A DNA stretch of 64,000 bases from Thalassia testudinum. Lineage: Eukaryota; Streptophyta; Magnoliopsida; Alismatales; Hydrocharitaceae. The stretch spans positions 33,298,501-33,362,500 of the forward strand of contig JAZHRO010000013.1 of assembly GCA_037157565.1 (NCBI GenBank). Direction: 5' to 3'. Shown piece by piece: positions 45,254 through 58,012 of the stretch (position 1 is its first letter; each line of letters begins with the position of its first letter). The position numbers were made by a program, and so were the translations under genes. The notes under the pieces were generated by a model, which was not told the origin of the DNA, did not search any database, and saw only the letters and a list, made by a program, of their open reading frames with translations.

Positions 45254-45560
45254 GTGCAGGCTCTCCATTCCACCTATGGGTTGTCAACTTGGCATGTTGC
45301 ATCTAACCCCCTTTGCACAGCTGTGATGATGGTAGTTGAACCTAAGTCCCTGATTAAAACCAATTACTTCACTCAAGCATTAAGAAACCACTGCCAAGAT
45401 ACTAAAGATTCAACCTCAACTATAGCAAAATCTACAGGAAACAACCCATTAGCTGTATCCAACGTTGTTGTGGCTATCAAAGTCCCTAGATACCTCCCTT
45501 CAAATGGTAGCCATTTAGCCAATGCAAGGCCTATATCTCCCTACATATCCATCAATTAAC
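45254..45560 (-). pseudogene. MULE (Mutator-like) transposase core remnant
   Basis: The minus strand encodes FEGRYLGTLIATTTLDTANG and LFPVDFAIVEVESLVSWQWF, the conserved segment around the second catalytic Asp region of MULE transposases (family form G.Y.G.L..A...D.N..LFP.AFAIVE.E...SW.WF). It is followed, after a frameshift or stop, by LIRDLGSTTIITAVQRGLDA, which fits the next block. The expected first DG(T/C)H motif and the zinc-finger C-terminus were not found. It is decayed by stops and shifts. Confidence 0.55.
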
Positions 45561-46087
45561 GGATATACCTTCAGCACACACAAAAAAAAAAAAAAAAAAC
45601 CTTGCAGAAATGAATCATCAGGCTCGGATCATGACACTAGTAGAGTTTCTAGCGCCCAGTTCGTATACCAATGTATGTAATTTCTCACAGTAACTTCCCC
45701 AGCATTTCAAATATTAATTGCATCCAATGATGCGTCTGCCTTGCCCCTAAAACACCTCATGGATCATGTTATAGATGTCCTTGACAATCATGTGTTTGGC
45801 CTTTCCGTCAACCTCTCGATGTTCTTTGCATGCATGGCTCATTCCCAACTGCATTTAACTGATAGACATGCATGTTCACCTGTAATAGCTTACACCCTAA
45901 AGATCACATCACCTTGCAATTTGGATGTATCTACTACCGGCATCTGCTGGATGCCCCCGGCCAGTGGATCCCCCCCGTAGGGAAGTCGGTTGGGATCCTG
46001 CTAGGCTATCTTAGTGGGAAGGATTTGCCAATGTCTTTATCGAGTCGGGGCGTAGCAGATGATACTGTCGGGGACCTTCTACCGGTA
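45561..46087. other. Intergenic DNA with an 18-base A run
   Basis: It holds a poly(A) run at about 45582-45599. Frames at 45741-46117 show no recognisable family. Confidence 0.5.
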
Positions 46088-47041
46088 GGGGTGCACACAG
46101 GTCAAGTTAAGATTTAATCCAGATCCTACCCACTATTCTTAGATTGAGAATCTTTTTTTTAATTGAACCTATTACACTATCAAATCCAACCTAAGTTATA
46201 AAATCAGATCGGGTTCAATTTGATTAAGTAGGTTGTTAACTAATTAAAATTTATGTTTTTTTTTTATATATATTTGTTTTATTTCGTAACAAGAATTTTG
46301 AATAAAATAAGTAAAAACTCAAAAAAAAACTTATAAAAAGAAATTGATACAATCTAAACGTAACGGAAAAAAATAAAGACATATCTAATAATTAATTTAA
46401 TAGATACATGTAAAAGTTTAGATCCATACTTGATGCATGTAAGCTTAATGGAGTGGGCTGCCAAGAGGGGTCGGGAAAGCGGTGGCAGGGCATCCGGGAA
46501 AGGGTTCATGGAGTGTGGTACGTGGTGGGGGTTTAGTGAAGGGCTAAGTGGGGTGGTGGTTTAGGGGAGGGGTGGAGGGGCCTGGAAAGGTGTTGAAGAC
46601 GGGATACCTTGCAAGGAGCAGAGGCTAAAGTTGATGGATGGTACCGACAAGGAGCAGATGAGATGGCAGCAACAGAGGTGACGAGGGCCTGGGAAGAAGG
46701 AAAGGTTTTGTTTTATTTGGTTGAATGGTAAGAAGGTAGGGTGGGGAGGGAGTTAGATTGGAAGTAAAATTTTTATTTTATGGGAGGGGGAAATTAATGT
46801 GAGGAGAGGGAGGGAAATATTCCATTCAAGCCTCTCTCATTTTTTCACCCTTACCGCATTACTTTCCAAATAAATATTGATATATATAATATGATTACAT
46901 TCATAAATATTGGTTGGATCGATTCCCGATCGAGTCAAGTTGATCGAATCTCAAATCTAACATAATCCATTACAACTCTCAATCGAATGCAACTACGGTG
47001 GGTCAAGTCGAGTTGTGGGTTAGACTTGACTTCTATGCACC
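46088..47041. mobile_element. Possible non-autonomous hAT-like element
   Basis: The ends form imperfect terminal inverted repeats: GGGGTGCACACAGGTCAAGTT at the left, and GGTGCATAGAAGTCAAGTC as the complement of the right end. Plant hAT-type elements often begin with a GGGGTGTGCA-GGGTCGGGTT-like terminus. No transposase is present and an exact 8-bp duplication was not found; CTACCGG on the left and CTATCGG on the right are suggestive but offset. The interior at 46440-46860 is G-rich. Confidence 0.35.
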
Positions 47042-47219
47042 ATTTCCTATCGGATCCTTACAATCCAATTTTAGGTCGTCTGAGCTAGATTGTTGGTGAG
47101 CCTCTTGGGTTTTAAGCCCACCACAATGAGCTTTATGGGCCTCTTGAAGCTATTATGTAGGTATCAATTTTTCCGCCAAGCAATCCTTATTGTTAGAATC
47201 TCTTAATTCATGTAGCTAC

Positions 47220-47770
47220 ACTCTAACATCCGGGTCTTCTTCTTAACAACAAAACCACTATCATCTAAATCATCATCAATGACACATACTTCAAGATTTT
47301 TTCCATTGCTTTCCCTATGTCTAACCTCCAATGTCTTCCCACCTCCACACTATTCCCATGCCCAACTCTTTTGTTCACACTGTCGCTAATTATCATCCTT
47401 CCATGTGGCTATACTCCACCATTTTCCCCCAACAACACCCTTCTCACTTGTTTCAACTACCATTTTTTCCCTATCCTTATCTTCATCAACCTCAACGGCC
47501 ACTTCACAATTCACTACTTTCCTTTGATTCATAAGCCTTTATATGTCCTTTACATTAAGTAATTGTCCTACATCAACAATCCTTTCATCTCTAGTGCTTG
47601 CATTCACAGTCTCCACCTCGACAAAACCTACCACATCCATGTTCTCCCAAATAGAACCTATTACGTCCACATTCTCCTTAATACTTCCAACTCCTATATC
47701 AACATCATCAACGATACTTATGAATATGGCATCAACTCCCTTATCAACATTCCTCAACCCATCATAACAT
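47220..47770 (-). pseudogene. Possible decayed coding region, maybe the N-terminus of the MULE
   Basis: The minus strand reads like broken protein-coding sequence: VDDVDIGVGSIKENVDVIGS (47757-47539), then after a stop MNQRKVVNCEVAVEVDEDKD and KNLEVCVIDDDLDDSGFVVK. Val/Asp/Glu-rich text like this is common before the transposase core of MuDR-type elements, and the core lies on the same strand 1.7 kb further on. The assignment is inference; I recognise no domain. Confidence 0.25.
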
Positions 47771-50700
47771 TCTCACCTCACCCCTACCCACACTTACATC
47801 CCCTTCACGATCATACACAATAGAAAGGACACCATCTCTCTTCATCTTCTCCCCGAATTTCCTTCTCAACAACTCATGATCATGATCTAACTTAATGCAT
47901 TAATGTTGAAAAAATCGAACAACAAGTTCAACAGATATGCCATCCATGTGAGCAATTCAACATCTCCATCATATGTTTCTCATTTGTAACATTGATGTAC
48001 TTTGACTCTTTTGCATGCAAATCCTTATATTTCAATCAAAATGATTCTTTGCCTACCGATGGCAACATTGGTTCAATGTCTTTAATAGATCAAATCGGTA
48101 TGTCATATTCTGATTGATCCCTAATGCCTCTTACACCCTTGCTTATATTTCCCCATTTGCATCGCATTAAGTTTGGTTGAAGTACCCACCATATACATCC
48201 GACGTTGATTGTAAGAATTCTTCATGGCTAGTAAAGCACACCATCCTACAACAACTATGAAGCAAAAACAACCCTATGTGAAGATGCATGTCCTCCATAA
48301 CCAACATTAAACACGTAACTATCCATAAAAGCCTTAGGAATGCACCTACTAAGAGAGGACAGGGATGACCTTGGCTTCAATATATTGCGGAGTGCTCCTT
48401 AGATGAAGTAAAGCTCCAAGGGACCCTTTGCTTCAAGATACGGTAGTCCCTACCCACCCCCTCTTGCAATTAATGCGATGTGATCCCCTTCAACTTGATA
48501 TACGAGAACCGACATTTTGCTTGAGCAATGAGAGGGGTTAATGGTGAATGGAGAAGAGAATAAGGATTGGGAAAAAAAAAAACAAAGAGAGGATGGAGTA
48601 TGTTAAGGACATTAATGGCACATCTGGTGACAAGAGAAGTAGTTATATAGCAGGAATGAAGGCATATAATGGCAGGAGGAGGGTCTTACCATCTGGAAGA
48701 CATGATTTAACGGGGGTGAGTGACATCTGCAGGGAGGTGTGATAAACCCACTTTATGTTAACCCTAATCAAATATCGGTTAAGCATTCTAGCATTTGACA
48801 ACATATTGGGTTCAAGGTTAATAGACTCATCGCCGTAACCCAAAATCCGTTTAAAACTTTTGCTATAAACTATGATCAGCTATCATATTAGCAAACAAAC
48901 ACATCCCTAACCTAACGCATAGATCCAATAGGAAATTAGCTGATGGAATAGTAAAAGAAGGTTTTTAATGGCAACGCGATTTTTGTACGTAATAAAAAAC
49001 TTAAAAATGAAGTCCATTTGTTTGAAATATTCCAACTATGGTAGTACCTACAAAAATCGAAAATAAGAGAGCCAACAAAGTGAAGCTATTGGACACCATG
49101 TCCTGGGGATAACAAAGAGGTCAAAATAACCAAGATGCAAGGGAAAAACTTTGCTCCACACAAGCTATCAACTAATATTCCTCATCACTGTAGCTATATC
49201 TAAGTTTTAATAGGTTTTCAACATGGTACCATTTTCAGGGACCCTTGCAACCTTCCCTAATGTAATGTTCTTATCATGATTCCGCGTAATAACTTTCCTA
49301 CTAGTTTTCTATTTTTGATAATAGATCTATGTTTCATGTGTCCGTTACTTCTACCATAAGGGGTTATGTCTAATACATTTTTAAAGATTTAAATCTAAAC
49401 TTACACATAATTATCTATAATTAATCTTAACAACGTGTTGTCTAACTCCATATTTTAAATGAATATCTTCCTATGGTTGCGACCATGTCTCTCTTTTCAT
49501 GAGTTTTCTCATATCTTAATATTTTGGGAAAAGCGACGACGCGTCCTCTCTTTCTCTTGTCTGACCTGTCGGAGTAAGGATCACTCCTTGATACTTACCT
49601 CGTGCGCCCTTTCTTCTTGGTCCATCAAACAAGTCCCCCCATTGTTGATTTTTTTTTTTTTTCTTTTGGATATTATTACAACATAAACTTTGCAAATTTA
49701 ACGACAATTTCTTCCATCTTAACACGCTATAATGAACATTAATCAAGGTGAACGTATGACCATGTCCAAATGTGTAATGGGAGAAGGGTGGGGTGGGCCC
49801 AAATGACCTCCATTATTAATGGTATGGTGTTGAACTAAATCATGCTTCCAATTACATATGATATTTCGTTAACAACTCTTTTTCCCTTTCGCAAAATTCT
49901 CCAAAAGTTACTCTAAAGGTCATGCGATTAGCTAATGCTGCTTGATTCATTTGATTATGGTGGGATTATAAGAATAGGCACAAACAAACCCGTCAAAATC
50001 ATTTGATTTTAGGTGATTTCAACCACTCGAAAGGGCAAGGGTCTTGGATTTCATAGATTTTTATGATATTCTTCCACCTTTTTGGAAGCAAAGTAGGACC
50101 TAAAAGGGCAAAAAAAAAAAAAAAAAAAAGATGCTCGTACCAGAACATTATTCTAGCTAATTCACGTACTATAGCCAGTCAGTCTAAAATTCTAAATCAT
50201 CAGCAACTGGACCAATTAACTAAGCATTACATCTTATCGTTAATTACAAAATCAAAAAAGAAAAAGAAAAAAGGTGCGGTCGCCAGCAGTGTCCCGTACG
50301 CAGAAAGGCTCATCTACTATTTTGGGCTGTGGGAAGAATGCCTCCAGCTAGTGCGGACTACAGCAGCGGACATAACTGACGTCCACGTGGGCAATCAAAT
50401 TCCCCCCCCCCCCCCCCCCCCCCCACTTCCACCCTTCCATCGGCAGTGGTAACTAAGAGGTGCCAAGATGGATTCTGAGCCCCCATAATCCAACTCGAAC
50501 CCGATCTGATAAGTAGATCTGAACTCGACCTGATAATGTTGGATGTCAAATTGTGTCAGGTTCAATCCTTGCTTCGCTATGTATCCGACGAACCCAATAA
50601 AGAAGATCCCTTTGTTTCGAAATAAAAAAAAGAAAATAAAGAAGATCCCTTAGACCCACGGTAGACCTGGTAGACCAACGACTCCGTTAAATCCACTCGA

Positions 50701-51779
50701 CCTGCATAAAATCTGACCAGTGTAGCTCGGATCGGATCCTTTAATTTCTTATCGGGTTAGGTCTCAAGTTAGAAATTTAAGACTCATTTGCTTCTAAGTA
50801 CGACCCGACGTGAGTGGACCCAATAATTTTTAAATTAAATAAAATTTGGTGAGTCCTCGATTGGGACCTCTGGCCCTGGTGGTAACCGTTGGTCCCAAAC
50901 GCATCCAAGATAAGAGCATTAGCGAATAACCGAAGATTAAAACCTTCTAACTCATGGTCTTAATGATCCACCTTTATCGTTCTCTTATTCTCCGATTGGA
51001 ACAGTTCACCAGCGCCCCTCGACACGTGGACCGATGCGGTGGTCGCCTCGCTGTTACGACGAAACCCCCGAGTAACACACCCCACCCCTTCCCGACTTGC
51101 CCTCCTCCACTGGTGCCCACAAAGCCTCCGCGGAGAATTTACCAATTTACCCGTCGCACTCTCAACTTTCCTCGGGCCGCCCCATAAAAATCCAAAAGAG
51201 CTTCTTACGGGAATAACGATGTAGATGTTCATGATGCATGAACTCCCCCTATGTTATACATATTTCGACAGCACCCTATAAACATTGCTTTGTCTGCACA
51301 TATGCCCCTCCCTCCATATCGTGTCGAAGTTCTGAGCACATACTCTAATTCTAGCTCATGTCAGGTTATCGCATAATCCCAATGTCAACGAAATGCCTTC
51401 GTAGGCATTCTACGCATAAAATCTGCTATTTAAGTGAAGAGAATCACACCAATCTTAACATCAATGGGGATACATCATCAATCGGTGCAAAAGCATTAAG
51501 GCGGCTAGTCAAACTTAATAACAATATGGTGAAATGAAAAGAATCACATTGTTCCCGAGATTGGTCGGGATAAATTGGCAAGCATAATCCAAGGGGTATT
51601 TACGTAAAATACATAGAATTTAATCACACTTTGCAATAACAAAATTTTGCTGGAGTCCATACATGAAAGAAAGGGTCAAAACAGATATGTGAAACAGAGG
51701 AAAAGTAGGGGGAGGTGGGGGATGAGATGAGGCGTGCAGTGAATGAATGTCATGCATGACTTGAGGTGTAAGCGTTTTC

Positions 51780-51780
<1 letters not shown>
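47771..51780. other. Gene-poor region upstream of the zinc-finger gene
   Basis: Nothing coding was recognised. It holds homopolymers (A run about 50110-50129, C run 50402-50424, T run about 49649-49662). A G-box CACGTG lies at 51023-51028 within GACACGTGGA, about 1.24 kb before the start codon of the zinc-finger gene; such boxes bind bZIP/bHLH factors, but its use here is unknown. Confidence 0.55.
50402..50424 (+). repeat. Poly(C) run of 23
   Basis: An uninterrupted C run, followed by CACTTCCACCC. Length may be affected by sequencing or assembly error. Confidence 0.8.

Positions 51781-51844
<64 letters not shown>
51781..51844 (+). repeat. (TA)12 followed by (GA)20 microsatellite
   Basis: Alternating TA (51781-51804) passes directly into GA (51805-51844), about 420 bp before the zinc-finger start codon. 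Confidence 0.9.
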
Positions 51845-51847
<3 letters not shown>

Positions 51848-51896
51848 GGGTGTTTTTATCAATCAATCCAGAGGCAGATCTCTCCCTATCTCTCCG

Positions 51897-51912
51897 CCCC
51901 CCCCCCCCCCCC
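51897..51912 (+). repeat. Poly(C) run of 16
   Basis: It lies about 350 bp upstream of the zinc-finger start codon, in the probable promoter region. Confidence 0.8.
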
Positions 51913-51978
51913 ACCCACATCCCCACCTTGATTTCCTTCCCTCTATTTCCTCGCTGTAATTAATACCCCAGGGCTACC

Positions 51979-51985
51979 TTTAAAT
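51979..51985 (+). promoter_or_regulatory. TATA-like box of the zinc-finger gene (candidate)
   Basis: TTTAAAT within CTACCTTTAAATCCCC is the only TATA-like site in the last 300 bp before the gene. It would place transcription start near 52010 and give a GA-rich 5' untranslated region of about 250 bases (GAGAGA runs at 52145-52200). Confidence 0.35.
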
Positions 51986-52262
51986 CCCCAACCCCCTAAT
52001 TACGGTTATCCAGTGCAATTTAATCAAAATTCGCTCCATTTCTTTTATTTATTTTTTCCTTTCTTTTTCTCGGGTTTCCGGTAGAGGAATGCTTGCCACC
52101 TACTCCTTTTAGTCCTTTCCCATCCCATTTCCCATCACAACACCGAGAGAGAGAGGACACAACACGAGAGAAGAAGCGAGAGAGAGCGGCAACAGAGAGC
52201 GAGCTCGCGCTGCTGGAACTCGAAACGAAAACCACAGGGGCGTAATCTGCAAAATTCCCTCC

Positions 52263-53345
52263 ATGGAGAAGCACACCTGCAAGCTCTGCTCCCGGCGGTT
52301 CTCCAATGGCAGGGCCCTGGGCGGCCACATGCGCTCCCACCTCACCACCACCACCAAGCAACCACCACCACCACCCTTTCCTCATCACCACTACCACCAC
52401 CCATCTCCGCCATCGTCTTCGTCGTCGGGTTTGCCCGAGGAGGGGAAGGCCCACCAGAAGATGGGCATCATGGGCAGCTACAGCCTCCGGGAGAACCCGA
52501 GGAAGAGCTTCAAGGTGTCGGATCCGGAGTTCTCGGACTACGGCGTCTTCTTCTCGAGCTCCGGCAACTCCTCCTCCATGGTCGTGCAGGACGGCGAGAG
52601 CGACACGGAGGAGTCCACCAAGCTGATGCTGCTGCAGCAGCCCAATTCCCAACCCCGCCGCCGTCGCCTCGCCCTCGACCACGAGCCCGTCGTCAGCTCC
52701 TCCGTCTCCGACGCGTCCCCCGACGAGGACGTCGCCCTCTGCCTCATGATGCTCTCCCGCGACGTCTGGCCTCGTCACCACCGACCACAAGACCTCGACG
52801 ATGAAGAGCAGGAAGAAGAAGAAGAAGTAGAGGAGGAGGAGGAGGAGGAGGAAGAAGATGAGTATTACTACCAATCGGAGGAGTCGGAGGGGATCGTGGC
52901 CGTCGGACCGAGGAAGGCCGGGAGGAGCAGGTACCAGTGCGGCACGTGCGGGAAGGTGTTCAGGTCGTACCAGGCGCTCGGCGGGCACCGTGCGAGCCAC
53001 AAGAGGGTCAAGCACCACCACCACTATCAACTGAAGCGAAAGGAGGAGCAGGAGAGGAGCTCAGATGGGTACGAGGAGGAGGACCCACGTGACGACCCCA
53101 CCACCAAGGCCCACCACCACCAGTGTCCCTTCTGCTTCAGGGTCTTCGCCTCCGGCCAAGCCCTCGGCGGCCACAAGAGGTCCCACCTCATCTCCTCAGC
53201 TGCTACTCCTGTGGGAGCTCCCGCCGCTGCTGATGCTTCTGTTGGGGACGCGAGCGGGAGGTACGGGGAGAGCTTCATAGATCTCAACCTTCCCCCCGCG
53301 CCCATGGAGGAGGCCTCTGCTCTCTCCGACACTGGGGGCAGCTGA
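52263..53345 (+). CDS. C2H2 zinc-finger transcription factor, ZAT4/ZAT9-like repressor
   Basis: This is an intact single-exon gene of 360 codons. Three EPF/ZAT-type fingers are present: residues 6-26 (C6, C9, H22, H26; core NGRALGGH), 226-246 (C226, C229, H242, H246; SYQALGGH) and 288-308 (C288, C291, H304, H308; SGQALGGH). The QALGGH core is a plant hallmark. Between them is VALCLMMLSRDVW (157-169), conserved in this subfamily, then a Glu-rich run (about 179-200). Near the C-terminus FIDLNLPPAP (338-347) holds a DLNLP EAR-type repression motif. Known relatives are nuclear, bind DNA and repress stress- and growth-related genes. The start was chosen because finger 1 begins at residue 6, in a good context (CTCCATGGAG). 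High GC, often ending codons in G or C, unlike flanking DNA. The 336-residue antisense frame is its shadow. Confidence 0.93.
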   Translation: MEKHTCKLCSRRFSNGRALGGHMRSHLTTTTKQPPPPPFPHHHYHHPSPPSSSSSGLPEEGKAHQKMGIMGSYSLRENPRKSFKVSDPEFSDYGVFFSSSGNSSSMVVQDGESDTEESTKLMLLQQPNSQPRRRRLALDHEPVVSSSVSDASPDEDVALCLMMLSRDVWPRHHRPQDLDDEEQEEEEEVEEEEEEEEEDEYYYQSEESEGIVAVGPRKAGRSRYQCGTCGKVFRSYQALGGHRASHKRVKHHHHYQLKRKEEQERSSDGYEEEDPRDDPTTKAHHHQCPFCFRVFASGQALGGHKRSHLISSAATPVGAPAAADASVGDASGRYGESFIDLNLPPAPMEEASALSDTGGS

Positions 53346-55971
53346 GGCGACACCCACCCGTCTATCAAGATCCGATCTTTACGCGCTGGTCGTGGTTGGG
53401 ATCGGGAAATCTCAATTGGGTCTCTCTTGGATTTCCAAGTAAGCATCGAAAAGGTTAGAATCTCGAATTGGTTCTCTGTTTCTGTTCAAAAGGCTGACAG
53501 TGGAAAAAGGAGGCAAAAAAAAAACAGAGACTGCAAATCTGTTCTTTTCCCTCGCTCTCTCTCTCTTTTTGTTTGTTCAATTCTTCTGATAAGTAGAATT
53601 GTTAATTCTGGGGTTGTATTCTGCCATTGCACCCGAGCAGTATTACTTCAGCAAGTGGTGTCGAGTAGCACTGTTGGATTAGCGGATCGTCGACACGCAT
53701 GTCTGGATTTGTGCTTCACACCATGCTTTGAACGGTTCATGTGAGTCGATCCGAGTAGAGCATAAGTTGGGTAGTATGGTTCTGGAACCGTTGGCGATGA
53801 ATTGGATTTGATTGGACTGGTTCGGATTGGATTGGATTGGTTGGCGATTGGAATGACGGGAGTGGCGGTGGAGGGGGCTGTGGTTGATGGGAGGGAAGAG
53901 AGGTGGTGATGGTGGCGGCGGCGGCCATGGGGCTGGTGGTTCCAGCTGTGTTTCGTAACTGTTTTCCCACCTTTACCCCGTTATATTATGCGCGGTTTCC
54001 TTTCTTGGTCCTCCCAAGCAACAACCTGCCCACAATAATAACACCAAGTCCTTCGCCCCGTTGCCATCCCTTGCCAGTTGCTACCGTACGCTACCACCCT
54101 ACTCCCTCTCGATTCCCTTCTTTTGTTCTTGTTATCATAATTAATATACGGTATTGTATTATATTTCTAGCTAGTATACACTCACAGTGGAATACGTACA
54201 CAAAGTAGGACTTCAGTAGGAGTGGAGAAAATATCTCGTACTCTTCTCCGTATTGGAAGGTGTAGAGCGAGCAATAGCACCAGTGGAATACGTACGTACT
54301 AGTACTACTACCGTGTGGGCGGCGCGGTTCTCTCTCTCGATCAGTGGCGAAAAGGGTGAGTCTCGTCAGGAGGACAGGCGGCATCTATTCCCGCTCCTAA
54401 GGTCCAGTGGACGACTCCATCATCACAGCGATCGGATCGGATTTGGGGTGTGAACATGGAGGGATCTCTTTCCATATTTGAAGCCGAGCCGAAAGGCAAC
54501 CGATCTTGGGATCCTGGAAATCAATCCCACCATCCGATACGCATGCGACACTTGTAATGCACACAAAGATTTCACCCTTTTTCTCTTTTTCTAATTTATG
54601 GGTTTTTTTTTCCTTTTATTTTTTACTCATTTATTTCGTTATCCTTTGTTGGGATTGAGACCCGGTGAACGGGATGACCGGTTCCGGTTGGAGGAGGCTC
54701 GTAGGTTACTTCATTAAGGCCTCAAACAAGGTTGGGACAATTGAGCCTTAATGCTCAAAAATAGAACGACCCAAAGCTACAACGGGTACGTACACACAGG
54801 CTTAATTTGTGTGGTTGTTTATGGGCTAAACAAGTTGGACAGCACATTAATCACGTTCATCTCCTTGATTCACGTCACATGTACTTTTACCCCTCCCATC
54901 CCCATACAATTTGCAAGGAGCGTCCGCAAGGTCATCTGACTGGCGTGCGTCCTCTTCCGATGAGGTTCGAATTGGACTTTGACCTGGAAGGGGCATTTAA
55001 AATGCTTGTGGGGCGTTTTTTTTTTTTTTTTTTTTTAACGTAACGGAGGGCGCCCATCTACTGGTCTAAATTGGTTTGCATGCAAAAGGAGACCACCCCA
55101 CACCCCCCCCCCCCACCCCCACCCCGACCCCTACCCCGGCGGCATCTCGCGTAAGCGGGGAGAGGGGTGAGAGAGTGGGGGGACGAATTCCACGCAACGA
55201 GTGGGGTGCGTGTGGACCAAACCGAGGCGTTCACGTGTTCGTCCACGTTGGTGAACGGGTTGGAGGTGGGATTTCGCGGGAACGATAAGGGGCTGAATGC
55301 AAGTTTCCCAAGGTAAGGTCTTGCACGTGGCCTTGGGGTTCGGATAGACGTCTGCTTTGGCCCTGTCTGTGGCTCCCCGTCGCGTTATCGGGGCTCGTCG
55401 CTTGGTTTGCATGCAGTTGTGGTGATGCGGCGTTATCCTCGTCTTGGTTGCCTCTTATCTTTTCCTACTTGATTTGTCCTTTCTTTTTTTTTTTAATATT
55501 AATGTATATTAATGAAAATTTTATATAAAAGTTTACTTTTTGTTTTTGAATAAATTATATCAGTAATATTTTGATATGGATAAATGATATTAAAATTTTA
55601 AATCAAATATCAATCGATGATATTTAAATATTTAAATTTCAAATCAGATTTTACATTATCATTAATATAATATAAAAAATATCATCCATCATTTTCATTT
55701 TTTAAAGGATATGTAAATTATTACACTTTTAAATCAGGCTACTTTTTAAAAATGTTATTCAAATTAATTATTAGATATTTACTTGACAGCAAAACAAAAA
55801 ATTGGGCAGTATTAATATAATCGTGGGATCTGTGGACCCCTGGATGTTGGATGGCGTGTTAGATCTTCCATGGCACACTTACGTTGCAATACTTCTTTTC
55901 TTACAGGACATAATCTGTGTATCTCGTCTGGGGCGAGCGTTATTTATCTTCTTGGGAGGTTGGGTTCTCTC

Positions 55972-56016
<45 letters not shown>

Positions 56017-58012
56017 GAGGGGGTGGTATTATAATGTAAGTTGATTCTTTTTCATCAAAGAAGTTTTCACCCAGGTTAAAACAAACAAATAACACTCCAT
56101 GCATCTAAGTGGCAATATGTGATACCAAGGCATGATATTTTGGTGTGGTGAAGTTGGAATTTGAAATGTAATGCATTCTAAAGTAGAGATTGATCAGAGG
56201 AATTGCAATGCGCATCCTCTTTGAATGAAAATTTGCATATGTACTTCTTGGAAATTATTGTCTCCACGTACATCCCTCCTATATATTCATATTTATTTTC
56301 ATATACCTATAAATTCGTTGCCCAGACCTACTTAAGTTAGTTATTATTAAGATTAAGTTAACCATTTAACAACTTTAGAGGGTTTGACTAAAGTGTACTT
56401 GGTGGTACGCCGATCCCTATTACAATATGCTGCGTAATGAGTATGTATGACCAGGGTGGCATATGGAGGGTATGTGTGCCAATTGTGCACAAGAAGGATA
56501 GGTATGTAATTCACACCATTTGACCTTCGGATAAACATATGGAGTTTTCAATTCTTTTTTTTTTATGGGGTGTTTCATTCGAGGGAATTATTCTACTCCT
56601 TTTTCTCTTTTACTTATCGCCTTAGAATCCCTCGGGGTAAACGAGGGGTGAAATCAATAGTCAAAAACTACGTCCCTTGGGCAAGTTCAAGGGGACTCAA
56701 ACGGGATACTTCTAACCTGTCACAGTTAGGTGACGTGGGCTTTGCCACCGTCCACACATATGAAAGGTGTTAGGGAATGATCGTATTTGGAGGGAATAAC
56801 TTTGTACTTTAATTCAACTCCACGTATGATGCCTTTGACATCATTAAGTGAGGGGATTATCCCACGATAGACGATAGCAGAGGATTGTGAAAGAAATTAA
56901 ATTTAAAGTCGAGAAATATAATTTATCTTACTCTATTGCTCGATATCAACATCAAATTATTACATTACATCATATCAATACTGATATATATTAAAATACA
57001 TCTATTCTAACATAATATATCTATTAAAATACATTTACTATATCACATCAATTTACTCACAATCATATCATAATATTAAACATATACTCATTAATATTAT
57101 ATCAATGTACCCATCATTTACCAAATAAACATTCCTCTTCTTTTATTCCTACAATATTTTATCTTGTGACAACACTTGTCACACTGGCAAATGAAGCCTC
57201 AGAGAAATCCTTGGTGCCGGAAAGTTAGCCTCTTCTTTGGCAACTAATGTTACGCAAATTGAACATATCCATTTGAAGCTATGTAGTATCCAATTTTGAA
57301 ACTTAGAAGTGCATCTAAACCATCTAGGCAAACAAATAAGAATCCAATATAAACCCCATTGAACAATACCAGAAAGTATTCCTCTTTTAATAGGGTCATG
57401 CATATATATTTGAATGCACTTATGGGTCCCAAATCAATTTCCCTCGAAGATAAAATTAGAGCACACATACTATTTACATGATCTGAGCTAAGTTATGCAG
57501 AGGTTTGCCACAATTGAAGAGTGTAAACATAGATCTCTTATACCAAGCATTTATATCTTAGGCCAAGCCTGACAAGAGATCTAAAACTAGATGCTCTGGA
57601 GTGCGTTTGAGTTTTTAGACAAAGTCATGTTCTTCTTTATAGTAGTTTGTCTGCTTATTGTGCATTGATAATGGTTGAAAACTTCCATATTGTGACTTAA
57701 ATGAATAATATTTGCTTTAGTAAAGAGAAAAACTTTCTACGTGAATCAAGGATATATAAATTGCATTAATAAATACCCATCTCCCTTACGCAGGTACTCC
57801 CTTTACTAGAATGGGATCCATCAACAGAATATACTTATACATTTAAAATATCACTAGTGATATTTACTATTGTCACGTAAAAAGTCACATATCCCTTACA
57901 GTACACCTGATAATATCTACCACTCACCAAAAAATAAGAAATCATTAGCGGTTTTCATATATAACTGAAAATCACCGGTGATATTTGAAATATCCTGGTG
58001 ATATCTGGTTAG
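53346..58012. other. Downstream region of the zinc-finger gene and intergenic DNA
   Basis: The first 0.4 kb probably holds the 3' untranslated region; no AATAAA was noticed. GGATT-type microsatellite-like text lies at 53790-53860, a T run at 55016-55036, C-rich text at 55104-55140, and a very long T run at 55977-56015. From 55490 to 55760 the DNA is highly AT-rich. Short frames (for example 53903-54208 and 57179-57403) show no known family. Confidence 0.55.
55977..56015 (+). repeat. Poly(T) run of about 39
   Basis: An uninterrupted T run, flanked by CTCTATGA and GGAGGGGGTGG. It could be the tail of an antisense retroposed sequence or an expanded homopolymer; no target duplication was seen. 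Confidence 0.8.

Noticed and set aside
47771..48740. Short frames (48548-48742 plus, 48643-48843 minus) as a host gene exon
   Set aside because: No splice-supported continuation or recognisable domain was found; the text is full of stops in all frames nearby.
52020..53030. A 336-residue minus-strand frame with Val/Leu-rich text
   Set aside because: It is antisense to the zinc-finger gene and arises from its GC-rich codons; no domain is recognisable.
53737..54208. Pro/Thr-rich minus frame and a plus frame with MVMVAAAAMG start, as a second host gene
   Set aside because: The first is antisense to a GGATT-type microsatellite; the second has no domain and starts within a GGC repeat.
57179..57468. 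Overlapping minus-strand frames of 72-74 residues with Trp/Ile-rich text
   Set aside because: They are short, AT-rich, and show no family resemblance or neighbouring exon.
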